DNA from: Paenibacillus paridis
Lineage (GTDB): Bacteria > Bacillota > Bacilli > Paenibacillales > Paenibacillaceae
Direction: 5' to 3'
Assembly (NCBI RefSeq): GCF_006345825.1
Contig: NZ_VCIX01000081.1
Span: forward strand, 62,001 to 126,000
DNA length: 64,000 nt
In this document: in pieces, positions 36,495 to 44,722 of the stretch
How positions within the stretch are numbered: the stretch's first letter is position 1
How the letters are laid out: every line of letters begins with the position of its first letter
The notes under the pieces: model-generated
What the model saw: the letters and a program-made list of their open reading frames with translations, nothing else
Database searches by the model: none
What the model was told of the DNA's origin: nothing
Program-made: the position numbers and the translations under genes

Positions 36495-36523
36495 TTAAGA
36501 AACAAGTAAGAATGGGGTAAGAA
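36495..36523 (+). promoter_or_regulatory. Triple direct repeat with 11-bp period, probable response-regulator operator
   Basis: TTAAGAA at 36495, GTAAGAA at 36506 and GTAAGAA at 36517 are spaced exactly 11 bp apart. OmpR-family regulators bind such head-to-tail repeats on one DNA face. It precedes the ABC transporter genes and follows the kinase gene directly. Confidence 0.6.
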
Positions 36524-36580
36524 AAAAGTGGACTTCAGCCTTTAATATGAAGGTATTGAGAGGGTGGAGGGATAACAGAT

Positions 36581-37504
36581 ATGACTTATATTGTACAAAC
36601 GCATCAATTAACAAAAACGTTTAACGGGCAGGAAGCTGTATCGGGCGTCAGCATGAACATCCAGAAGGGCGACATTTACGGTTTGCTTGGCCCAAACGGC
36701 GCAGGCAAGACGACGATTATGAAAATGCTGACGAATCTGGTTAAGCCGACGAGCGGCGAGGTTGTATTATTCGGAGAGAAAATAACGGATGCTTCCTATA
36801 GCATGTTGGGGAGAATGGGATCGATTATTGAATATCCGATCTTTTACGGCAAGCTCTCAGCCAAAGAAAATTTGGATTTGCATTGCGAATATATGGGTTA
36901 TCCGAATAAAAAAGCGATTGACGAGGTGCTGGAGCTCGTTAAGCTGAGCAATATTGACAATAAAGCGGTGAAGCACTTCTCGCTTGGCATGAAGCAGCGG
37001 CTTGGCATAGCTAGAGCCATGATTACGAAGCCGGAGCTGTTGATTCTTGACGAGCCGATTAATGGCCTTGATCCGATGGGCATTAAGGAGCTACGAGATT
37101 TGTTCCAAATGCTAAGCAAGCAGTATGGCATCACGCTTCTAATATCCAGCCATTTGTTAAGCGAAATTGAGCAGGTGGCGGATGCGATCGGCGTTGTTAA
37201 TCATGGCAGGCTGATCCAAGAGGTTTCTATGGAGCAGGTGAGGGCGCAAAATACGGAATATATTGAGCTCACAACGAATGACTGTAAACAAGCTGCCTAT
37301 GTGCTCTCCAATGATCTTGGCATCTCCAACCTGCGGGTGATCGACGAGCGCGTGATTCGGGTGTATGGAGCTTCTATTCCACAAAGCGAAATCACGAAAG
37401 CTTTAATCTTAAGAAATATGAATATTGAATCTATCACGAAGAAAAACAGCTCGCTTGAGGATTATTTCCTGACTTTGCTGCATGGAGGCGAATACCGTGC
37501 TTAA
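36581..37504 (+). CDS. ABC transporter ATPase, BcrA/lantibiotic-immunity type
   Basis: 307 residues; GGAGGG lies upstream of ATG 36581. Walker A GPNGAGKTTIM near residues 37-47, signature HFSLGMKQRLGIA near 132, Walker B LLILDEPINGLDPMG near 152, and the switch histidine in SSHLL. The last 90 residues are the accessory domain typical of BcrA-like ATPases (IESITKKNSSLEDYFLTLL). With the permease that overlaps it by 8 bp and the two-component system upstream, it would confer resistance to a peptide antibiotic. The actual antibiotic is not known. Confidence 0.92.
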   Translation: MTYIVQTHQLTKTFNGQEAVSGVSMNIQKGDIYGLLGPNGAGKTTIMKMLTNLVKPTSGEVVLFGEKITDASYSMLGRMGSIIEYPIFYGKLSAKENLDLHCEYMGYPNKKAIDEVLELVKLSNIDNKAVKHFSLGMKQRLGIARAMITKPELLILDEPINGLDPMGIKELRDLFQMLSKQYGITLLISSHLLSEIEQVADAIGVVNHGRLIQEVSMEQVRAQNTEYIELTTNDCKQAAYVLSNDLGISNLRVIDERVIRVYGASIPQSEITKALILRNMNIESITKKNSSLEDYFLTLLHGGEYRA

Positions 37505-38189
37505 GCTGATGAAATTGGAGCTGCGCAAATTTAAATTAAGCGGCTATATCCGGGGCGCTCTCATTGCGAATGTGATCATTCTGGGGCTTTTGCTTTTAAT
37601 TGGCTATACTTCCGAAATTGAAAAAGAGCTTTCCTTTACTGATTTTGAGCGGGTGCTGTCCCTGATTGAAACGTTTGTGCGGGCGACGTTTGTTGTGTTT
37701 GCGTCGGTGCTGATCTGGACGATGGTTATAGGGGAATTTAAAAGCAAATCGATGACGGTTATGTTCTTGTACCCGATCAATCGAAAAAAAATCATGATAG
37801 CCAAGCTGCTTGTAATTGTTCTTTTTACCTTTAGCGCAATGCTCGTCTCGCTTGTTTTCGTAACGCTCGGTTTTGCAATCGCTCATTCCATTTCACCTAT
37901 AGTTCCCGATGCTTCCTTTTGGCCCGTCATTAAACAGCATGCCGTAGGCATCGTAATGAACACGGTTGCAGCTAGTATCATGAGCTTGATTCCTTTGTAC
38001 TTCGGCATGCGAAGCTATTCAGGACCTGCGACCATCCTGTCTTCATTCCTTATTGTAGTGATTGTATGCCAATATTTTGGAGACATTACGTTATATTCGT
38101 TCATAATTATACCGATCACCTTGGCTCTCATCGGAGCGTATGTCGCGTATTTAGCCATTCGAAACGTAGAGAAAAGAGACATTTTATAA
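37497..38189 (+). CDS. ABC transporter permease (ABC-2 type, BcrB-like)
   Basis: 230 residues. GTG 37497 lies 8 bases after GGAGG (37484-37488), which is inside the end of the ATPase gene, so the two are coupled. Six predicted helices; an amphipathic start (LMKLELRKFKLSGYIRGA) and a conserved turn IWTMVIGEFKSKSMTVMFLY before helix 3, as in ABC-2 permeases of bacitracin/lantibiotic exporters. It ends at a terminator shared with the convergent gene. Confidence 0.9.
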   Translation: MLKLMKLELRKFKLSGYIRGALIANVIILGLLLLIGYTSEIEKELSFTDFERVLSLIETFVRATFVVFASVLIWTMVIGEFKSKSMTVMFLYPINRKKIMIAKLLVIVLFTFSAMLVSLVFVTLGFAIAHSISPIVPDASFWPVIKQHAVGIVMNTVAASIMSLIPLYFGMRSYSGPATILSSFLIVVIVCQYFGDITLYSFIIIPITLALIGAYVAYLAIRNVEKRDIL

Positions 38190-38210
38190 ATGAAATTTTG
38201 AAAAAAAAAA

Positions 38211-38253
38211 CGACGAGCAGACATGGATTTTCATGCGTGCTCGCCGTTTTTTT
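38211..38253. terminator. Terminator between convergent genes
   Basis: CG-ACGAGCA pairs with TGCTCG-CCG around a loop of 18 bases, with A10 before and TTTTTTT after, so it can act in both directions. Confidence 0.85.
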
Positions 38254-38274
38254 GTTTCGTGCTCGTTTGAACAA

Positions 38275-39225
38275 TTATCCACGCGGTTTACCGGTTGCTT
38301 GGAAGTCTTCGTCCCATTTGTATTTCTCGTTGTAAACGTTCATGACTTCTTCATAGAGCGGCACCGTGAACGCCCCGGGGCTCGCCTGAACCATACGGTA
38401 AAGCCTCAGGAAGCGGTCTTTGGGCAGCCTGCCCGCATAGCGCATGATCAGGTACGGATACAGCAAGAGGTACCGCTTCATTCGCACAGCCGCGCCGGCC
38501 ACTCCGATAAGAATGCTCTCCCCATGCTCCATTTTCAGGATATGGGCTTCATGCAGCAGCATGTACCGGAACGCATTTTCTTTGATCAGGTCCCGCCTAA
38601 TCTTGGCAAGCTCGCCGATGTATTCGACAAGGTCAGGGTTAAAATGGTCCATCAGGAGCGGGTCGAGCATCAGGTCCATGTCCTTGCGCAAAATAAAGGA
38701 TTGCAGCAGCAAAATTTGTTCCACGCGCAGCTGGTCGGTATGGACGAGCGCGCCGATCTCGCGCAGCATTTCGAAAGCGAGCGGTTTATCGCCTTCATGG
38801 AACACTTTGATAGCCGTTTCCCGGTCATTGGCGAGGCCTGCGGCGAGGGAGTAAGCCTCCTTGAGAAATAATTTTTCGAGTTCCCGCCGTAAAAGTGCAG
38901 GGGTCAGGCGTCTTTGCATCGTCCATAATAGAGCGAGTAGCACCATGCCTCCTGCACTGATGAGAATAGTATGCAGCGTGGAAGGGCTAAGAACAATGCC
39001 TACGCTTGCGATAAGAACGACAATAAGACGTGTCATCCATGCCGATTTGGTTAGGGTGGCAGAAGCTCGCTGCTCCACGCCTTGCAAGGCGGATTTGCCG
39101 CATGCCGGGCACTCCGTATCGCCAAGAACCGTGAAGTAATTGCAGCGCCTGCAAATTTTAAGCTTATTATAAGGGTGGCGTGTTTTAATATAAGGGTTAA
39201 GTAGTACCGGCAGCTTCTTCATCAT
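38275..39225 (-). CDS. Zinc-ribbon membrane protein, function unknown
   Basis: 316 residues. An N-terminal zinc ribbon CRRC...CPAC (near residues 25-43), then two membrane helices (about 64-80 and 85-105) and a long helical cytoplasmic C-terminus of about 200 residues. I do not recognise the family. Its ATG overlaps the stop of the 51-residue gene in ATGA, so it is translated with it. The pair diverges from the seven-gene vWA/tubulin operon across 153 bp. Zinc ribbons also occur in that operon's GTPase protein. A shared role is inference from position. Confidence 0.75.
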   Translation of the reverse strand: MMKKLPVLLNPYIKTRHPYNKLKICRRCNYFTVLGDTECPACGKSALQGVEQRASATLTKSAWMTRLIVVLIASVGIVLSPSTLHTILISAGGMVLLALLWTMQRRLTPALLRRELEKLFLKEAYSLAAGLANDRETAIKVFHEGDKPLAFEMLREIGALVHTDQLRVEQILLLQSFILRKDMDLMLDPLLMDHFNPDLVEYIGELAKIRRDLIKENAFRYMLLHEAHILKMEHGESILIGVAGAAVRMKRYLLLYPYLIMRYAGRLPKDRFLRLYRMVQASPGAFTVPLYEEVMNVYNEKYKWDEDFQATGKPRG

Positions 39226-39377
39226 TCGCGGTCACGCTGCCCGCTGCTTTTCAGAATGGAGAAGACAAGCTTATCGAGCTGCTCGTGAGACAGGGCACGC
39301 TTCCCCTGTGCACGGTAGTCAAGGGCTTTGACCAAGACAAAAAGAAACAATAGTCCAAGACAGACGTATGTAACCAT
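39222..39377 (-). CDS. 51-residue single-pass membrane protein
   Basis: I set the start at ATG 39377 with AGAGAGG 8 bases upstream; the longer frame from 39452 has no site and would cross the divergent promoter. One membrane helix (VCLGLLFLFVLVKAL) and a charged cytoplasmic tail. First gene of a two-gene unit with the zinc-ribbon protein. Unknown family. Confidence 0.65.
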   Translation of the reverse strand: MVTYVCLGLLFLFVLVKALDYRAQGKRALSHEQLDKLVFSILKSSGQRDRE

Positions 39378-39460
39378 AGGCTGTTCCTCTCTTACAGTAA
39401 TAGTGATTTCTGGGAATCTATCAGGTATACTCATTCCATAGTATATCACCATAGGGGGAG

Positions 39461-39480
39461 CAGTGACTAACAGTGACTAT
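39461..39480. repeat. 10-bp tandem direct repeat in a divergent promoter region
   Basis: CAGTGACTAA is followed directly by CAGTGACTAT. One helical turn of spacing, in the 153-bp gap between the two divergent units, makes it a candidate operator. Confidence 0.45.
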
Positions 39481-39530
39481 TGGACTAGCACGGTAGACGA
39501 GCTTGTCCCCAAGTAAAGGAGTAAGAAACC

Positions 39531-41306
39531 ATGAATTCACTCAAACGTATGACACGTCATCTCATATTGGCCGCAGCGGTGCTGCTGCTGCCCCTTGCCA
39601 GCTTTACCACCGCTCACGCAGCACAGGGCGCTTCACAAATCGATGCGGTGCTGGTGCTCGACGTCAGCAATTCCATGAGCACAAGCGATCCAAGCAAAAT
39701 CGGCAATGAAGCGATGAAGATGTTTATTGATATGCTGCCAAAACAGGGCGACCAAGTCGGAATCGTCGCTTATACGGACCAAATTCAGCGCGAGAAGGCG
39801 CTGCTTGAAATCCAGTCCTCCAAGGACAAGGAAAATTTAAAAGGGTTTATTGACCAGTTGAACCGCGGCGCCTATACGGATATATCGGTTGGAGTTAAGG
39901 AAGCCGTACAAATATTGGCCGATGGTGCCGATCCAGCGCATGAGCCGATGATTATTTTGCTGGCGGATGGCAATAACGATTTCGACAAACGCTCCGGCCG
40001 GACGCAGTCAGAATCCGATGCAGACATGGAGAAGGCACTGAAGGAAGCGAAGGACAGCGGCGTCCCAATTTATACCATCGGGCTCAATGCCGATGGCAAG
40101 CTGAATGAAGCGGCGCTAGCGAAGCTGTCGGATGATACCGGCGGCAAGTCGTTCGCAACGGATTCGGCAGATGACCTGCCTAAGATACTCAGTGAAATAT
40201 TCGCGAGCCATTTGGAGCTAAACGTTGTGCCGGTCGATTCCTTCACGGCGGACGGCAGCTATCAGAACGTGAAAATATCGGTGCCTAACGCGAATGTGCT
40301 GGAGGCCAACATCTCCATCATGTCAACGAAGCCGGTAGAGGCCAAATTGCTTGACCCTTCAGGCAAGGAAGTCCCGATCCCATCCGATGAGGTTTTGCTG
40401 TCGAAGTCGAAGAGCTACTCGCTGCTGAAGCTGCTCTCGCCGACGGAAGGCGATTGGACGCTGCAGGTGAAGGGCGTGAACCGTGACAAAATCGATATCA
40501 ATCTCGTATTCAATTACGACTTGAGCTTGGCGCTTGATCCGCTTGCCACAACGTCTTATTCGAAGGGCGATGAGGTGAAGTTCAGCTCTTATCTGATGAG
40601 CGGCGGGAAAAAGCTGGAGGATCAGACGCAATACAGCAACATGAGCGCCGTTTTGCTCGTTAAAGATTTGGATACAGGCAAGACCGAGGAAATGAAGATG
40701 GACAATGCGGGCGACCATTTTGCAGGGACGTACAAAATTGCCGAGAAGCATGACTACGAGATCAAAGTAAAGGCCGAGGAAGCAAGCTTCTTCCGGGAGA
40801 CGGACGCGGTTACGATAACGGCGAAGGGCAGCGGTCCGGCGACATCGCCGTCAGAACCGGCCGCTGAGCCTAAGAAGGCGTTTCCTCTAATTCCTGTTAT
40901 ATTGGGCGTTGTGGGCCTTGCCATCTTGCTTGCGGCAGCCTACTTCGTGCTCCGGCTTCTGAAGCAGGCGAACCGCGGCTTTGTCGGCCAGCTTGTCATC
41001 GAGATCCGCGACGAGAATACGGGCGACAAAACCTCGCCGCAGTACAAGAAGCTGTCCGCCTTCAAGGGCAAGCTGCTGCTCCATCAGCTGCTGCAGCTCG
41101 CTCCCGAGCTGAAGGAGACGGAGAAGATTGTGTTCAAGCCGGGAAGCAATGACCGCATCGTGCTGCAAAATGGATCGCCGAGCACGATCGAGAAATCCGG
41201 CCGGGCTGTAGACGCATCACGTGAACTGGAATTGAAGAGCGGAGACCGCATTACGGTATCGCTGAAGCAAGTAGACAAAACGATATTTATCGAATATCTC
41301 GTTTAA
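39531..41306 (+). CDS. Membrane-anchored von Willebrand factor A protein
   Basis: 591 residues; AAAGGAG lies 8 bases before ATG 39531. Signal peptide to about residue 31. A vWA domain (38-215) faces outside, with an intact metal-ion site start DVSNS (Asp44, Ser46, Ser48) and TDIS and DGNND elements. A beta-rich region (about 225-430) follows, then one membrane helix (about 453-477) and a cytoplasmic beta-domain of about 110 residues. It could sense or bind a partner outside and transmit inward. First gene of the seven-gene operon; 24 bp from the tubulin-like gene. Confidence 0.9.
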   Translation: MNSLKRMTRHLILAAAVLLLPLASFTTAHAAQGASQIDAVLVLDVSNSMSTSDPSKIGNEAMKMFIDMLPKQGDQVGIVAYTDQIQREKALLEIQSSKDKENLKGFIDQLNRGAYTDISVGVKEAVQILADGADPAHEPMIILLADGNNDFDKRSGRTQSESDADMEKALKEAKDSGVPIYTIGLNADGKLNEAALAKLSDDTGGKSFATDSADDLPKILSEIFASHLELNVVPVDSFTADGSYQNVKISVPNANVLEANISIMSTKPVEAKLLDPSGKEVPIPSDEVLLSKSKSYSLLKLLSPTEGDWTLQVKGVNRDKIDINLVFNYDLSLALDPLATTSYSKGDEVKFSSYLMSGGKKLEDQTQYSNMSAVLLVKDLDTGKTEEMKMDNAGDHFAGTYKIAEKHDYEIKVKAEEASFFRETDAVTITAKGSGPATSPSEPAAEPKKAFPLIPVILGVVGLAILLAAAYFVLRLLKQANRGFVGQLVIEIRDENTGDKTSPQYKKLSAFKGKLLLHQLLQLAPELKETEKIVFKPGSNDRIVLQNGSPSTIEKSGRAVDASRELELKSGDRITVSLKQVDKTIFIEYLV

Positions 41307-41330
41307 ATAGAGCCCAGGAGGTTGTAACGT

Positions 41331-44300
41331 ATGAAACCAATTGTAAGAGAACATATACAGCAGCTTGACGTTTCGCTTGGCGGAGGCATTGTCAGCGAGA
41401 AAATCAGGGTAGACACGATAGACAATCCGATTCTCATTATCGGGCTTGGCGGTACCGGCATCGATGCGCTGCTGCGCTTGAAATACCAAATTAACCGCCG
41501 CTTTAAGCTGCCGGCTGACCCGGTCTCCAAGAGAAAACGCGAGAAGCCCGACAATGTGGAGTTTCTTGCCTTTGAAACGAATGAGCAGGACCGCAACAAA
41601 AAATATAAGGGCATCGGCCTTGATCCGATCAATGAATTCGTGCTGCTGTCGAACGCCGAGGTAGGCGGCCTGCTGCAAAACCGCAGCATTTTGGAGCCGT
41701 ATATTACCGATTGGCTATCCCCGGAGCTGAGCATTACCGATGGCATGAACGGAGCGGCGGGGGTACGCCAGGCTGGGCGCCTGCTGCTGTTCACGAAGAT
41801 TAATCAGGTCGTGCAGAGCATCGACAAAAAAATTAAAACGTTATCCGTCGGCACGAACAAGAAGCTGATGGTGTTCTTGCTTACAGGATTGTCCGGAGGT
41901 ACCGGCAGCGGCTGCTTCCTTGATATTTCGTATATCGTCCGCGGAATTATCGAACGCGACCACGGCTCGGCGGGCATTGACCGCGTGAACACGCTTGGTT
42001 ATTTGTTTACGCCAGATATTAACCTCGCGAACAAAAGCCTGAGCGACCATACGCGCGAGTATATTAAGAAGAACGGGTACGCTGCGCTTAAGGAACTGGA
42101 TTACTGGATGAACGTGGACAGCAGGGGGGAACGCTTCAAGCAGCAGTACGGCAATATTTTGTCCGTGAACTCGCCGCTGCCGCCCTTTAACCTTTGTCAT
42201 TTAATCTCAGCTACGAATGCGGAGGGCAAGCTGCTTGAGAATGCCTATGATTACTGCATGAACGTAACGGCGGAAAACATTACGAACTTTATATCCAGCG
42301 AAGAGAAGCAATCCGGCGAGGAATTCGCTATTCATGACTATATCAGCAACATTCGCACAAATATTGCGCAGATGAACAAGATGTATCCGGCCAACTACGA
42401 TTACAACATTATCGGCGCATCCTCGGCGGTGCTCCCGATTGAGGAAATGACCACCTATTTAGCTTACCGACTCTTTAACAAAATGGACAAGATGTTCGAG
42501 AAGGCGCCGAGCCAGGATGACGTAGAGAAGTTTGCCCGCAAGCTGGGCATCGATCTGGAAACGATGATGAAGACGTTTGATTCGCGCGTGCCGGAGCCGC
42601 TGCCGGGCTTCGAGAACAGCGAGCGGCTCAGCTACAACAACGTAATCAAGATGCAGGCGGTCAACATGGACACCGAGCTGGAGCAAAACTTTTTGGCGCG
42701 TGCGCGGGAGGAATACATCAAGGCGAAGAAGCAGCTCCCAGGCGAGATTGTTGGCCAGTTTACCGATCAAATCCGGCGGACGTTCCTTCATCCGGAGCAA
42801 GGGCCGTTTTATGTTTCACGCCTCTTGTATACCGAGAAAGGCTTTTGCCTGCTGAAAATGCTGCTCTCCTATATTGAGACGCTGCGCGAGGGCTTGACGC
42901 GGCTTCCGCGGGAAATCGAAGCGGCGCGGGAGCAGGCGGAAGAGCGTATGGGCGATGCCAAAAGCGCGTTCGTGTCCAAGGACAAGAAGAAAAACAATTA
43001 TATCGAAGCGAAAATCAATGAGTACTGGCTGCATGCCGACGTAGAGCGCATGGAGCAGCTTATTGAGTTTTACGAGGATCTTCACCAGCTCCTTAATAAC
43101 GAGAATAACCGGATTTATAATGTGTTTACGGAAATTTTAAATGTGCTGAATACGATTTTCGCCAAAAACGGCGATCTTCTGACGAACGGGGAAGAACAGG
43201 CCGACCATAAAGGAAACAAAACGTACTATTGGAATATCGTCGGCGTGCCGGACATTTCGGATGTCATCAGCCGCCTGATGGATAAGAAGGACGGGGATGA
43301 CCTGATCCGCGACTTTACGCAGGAGCTGCTCGACCATTCCAACCTGTGGGTGAAGGAACAGGAGGTCGATATCGTCAGCTCGATCTCGGAGTTTTTGACT
43401 GATAAATTCGGAGATCTGATTACTAAATCGATGGAAGAATTCCTCGTGATGAAATACGGCAACGACGAATCGATCGAGAAGTTCGTCGAGCGCCATATTG
43501 CGAGCAAGCTCGATGAGGAAGCAATTCCGGTGTTTCATCTCAGCAACAGCTCCGGCAATTTGCATGTGCCGTCATGGGGCTTCGTCTCGGTGCCGGTGCA
43601 GGCGCCTAGCATTTTGCGAGGCATCAAAAACTATCAAAACAATTCTATCGGCAAGTCGCACTTCACGATTAAGGAGAGCGAGGTCAAAAACCGCATTTTC
43701 TGGTTGAATACGAGAAACGGCGTGCCTTTATTCGTCTATACGCCGCTGAAAGTGTATGAGGAAAGCTACGAGCGGACCATTATGGACAAAGAAGGTATTG
43801 GGCGCCATCTGGTACAGACCGACCGGGTCAACTGGACGTTCCTGCCTTCCCCGATTCCGGAAAAGTCATGGGGAGATACGTACGTTAATCCGCGCGTAAA
43901 AAGCTATAACGCCAGAGTGCGCGCTGAATTTGTCCAAGCGGAAAGCTTCCGAATTATCGTAGAGAAGGGCATCGATAACAATACGAGCAGCCGTTATTCG
44001 GTACGCTTTACGAAGCCGTTTCATCTGTTGGAGGCGTTAAAGCCGTTCAATATGCAGCTTGATGCGGCAAAGCCGAATTTGGGTGAGGTTAAGCGGGCGG
44101 TAACGGAGCTTAAGCGGCTGTTGTCCGAGGGACTTGAGCTGGAGACGACGAAGGATATTTTCGGAAGCTTCACGGAGGAGCTGGCGCAGGAGAATCTTAT
44201 TCGCTCTCCGGAGCAGCTAAGGCTTGTTCGCGAGGAATTGGCGAAGTATGAGGCTATTGCGGCGAAGGCGAGTGAGCTGGAGCAATTGCTGCTTTTGCAC

Positions 44301-44720
44301 CAAGGCGAGGAGAAATGGCTCGATCAATTTATTGAGGCTCTTTATACAGAGACGATTTGCAAGAAGGGCGCCCTTTACGTATACGACCGTGACCCCGAAG
44401 AGGAAGCGTGGGCACCCTTTGCCAACCTGATGAAAAGCAGCAGCTATGTCGAATTCGAAGTGTTCGAGAGCTTCCGCCAGCTTGATGAGAAGAACCGCAG
44501 CCTGCTGATGCGCAAAGCCGCGCGCCGGGTAACGGAAGTGACAGCCTCGGAGGATACTTCGCTGCTGCTGGCGAAGCTGGAGGAGCTGTTCGGCAGCTTC
44601 CTGGATGCGCGCGAGCGTCTGGAGTACGAGAAGGTAGAGCTTGCCAATGGCGAGGAGATGTACCGCTTCTATAAGGAAATGACCACCAAGCTTAATGACA
44701 TCCGCAGAAAGCTGAAATAA
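41331..44720 (+). CDS. Tubulin_2-like GTPase-fold protein, 1129 residues
   Basis: AGGAGG precedes ATG 41331. The N-terminal 400 residues match the Tubulin_2 (tubulin/FtsZ-like) family: first phosphate loop IIGLGGTGIDALLRL (Gly-rich turn at residues 39-43) and tubulin signature LSGGTGSG at 187-194, the G-box of tubulin and FtsZ. The remaining 700 residues are mostly helical with coiled-coil-like stretches and are not part of FtsZ. No signal or membrane segment, so it is cytoplasmic and may polymerise with GTP. Two bases separate it from the next gene. Family members have been reported in conflict-type gene neighbourhoods; no function is proven. Confidence 0.85.
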   Translation: MKPIVREHIQQLDVSLGGGIVSEKIRVDTIDNPILIIGLGGTGIDALLRLKYQINRRFKLPADPVSKRKREKPDNVEFLAFETNEQDRNKKYKGIGLDPINEFVLLSNAEVGGLLQNRSILEPYITDWLSPELSITDGMNGAAGVRQAGRLLLFTKINQVVQSIDKKIKTLSVGTNKKLMVFLLTGLSGGTGSGCFLDISYIVRGIIERDHGSAGIDRVNTLGYLFTPDINLANKSLSDHTREYIKKNGYAALKELDYWMNVDSRGERFKQQYGNILSVNSPLPPFNLCHLISATNAEGKLLENAYDYCMNVTAENITNFISSEEKQSGEEFAIHDYISNIRTNIAQMNKMYPANYDYNIIGASSAVLPIEEMTTYLAYRLFNKMDKMFEKAPSQDDVEKFARKLGIDLETMMKTFDSRVPEPLPGFENSERLSYNNVIKMQAVNMDTELEQNFLARAREEYIKAKKQLPGEIVGQFTDQIRRTFLHPEQGPFYVSRLLYTEKGFCLLKMLLSYIETLREGLTRLPREIEAAREQAEERMGDAKSAFVSKDKKKNNYIEAKINEYWLHADVERMEQLIEFYEDLHQLLNNENNRIYNVFTEILNVLNTIFAKNGDLLTNGEEQADHKGNKTYYWNIVGVPDISDVISRLMDKKDGDDLIRDFTQELLDHSNLWVKEQEVDIVSSISEFLTDKFGDLITKSMEEFLVMKYGNDESIEKFVERHIASKLDEEAIPVFHLSNSSGNLHVPSWGFVSVPVQAPSILRGIKNYQNNSIGKSHFTIKESEVKNRIFWLNTRNGVPLFVYTPLKVYEESYERTIMDKEGIGRHLVQTDRVNWTFLPSPIPEKSWGDTYVNPRVKSYNARVRAEFVQAESFRIIVEKGIDNNTSSRYSVRFTKPFHLLEALKPFNMQLDAAKPNLGEVKRAVTELKRLLSEGLELETTKDIFGSFTEELAQENLIRSPEQLRLVREELAKYEAIAAKASELEQLLLLHQGEEKWLDQFIEALYTETICKKGALYVYDRDPEEEAWAPFANLMKSSSYVEFEVFESFRQLDEKNRSLLMRKAARRVTEVTASEDTSLLLAKLEELFGSFLDARERLEYEKVELANGEEMYRFYKEMTTKLNDIRRKLK

Positions 44721-44722
44721 CG

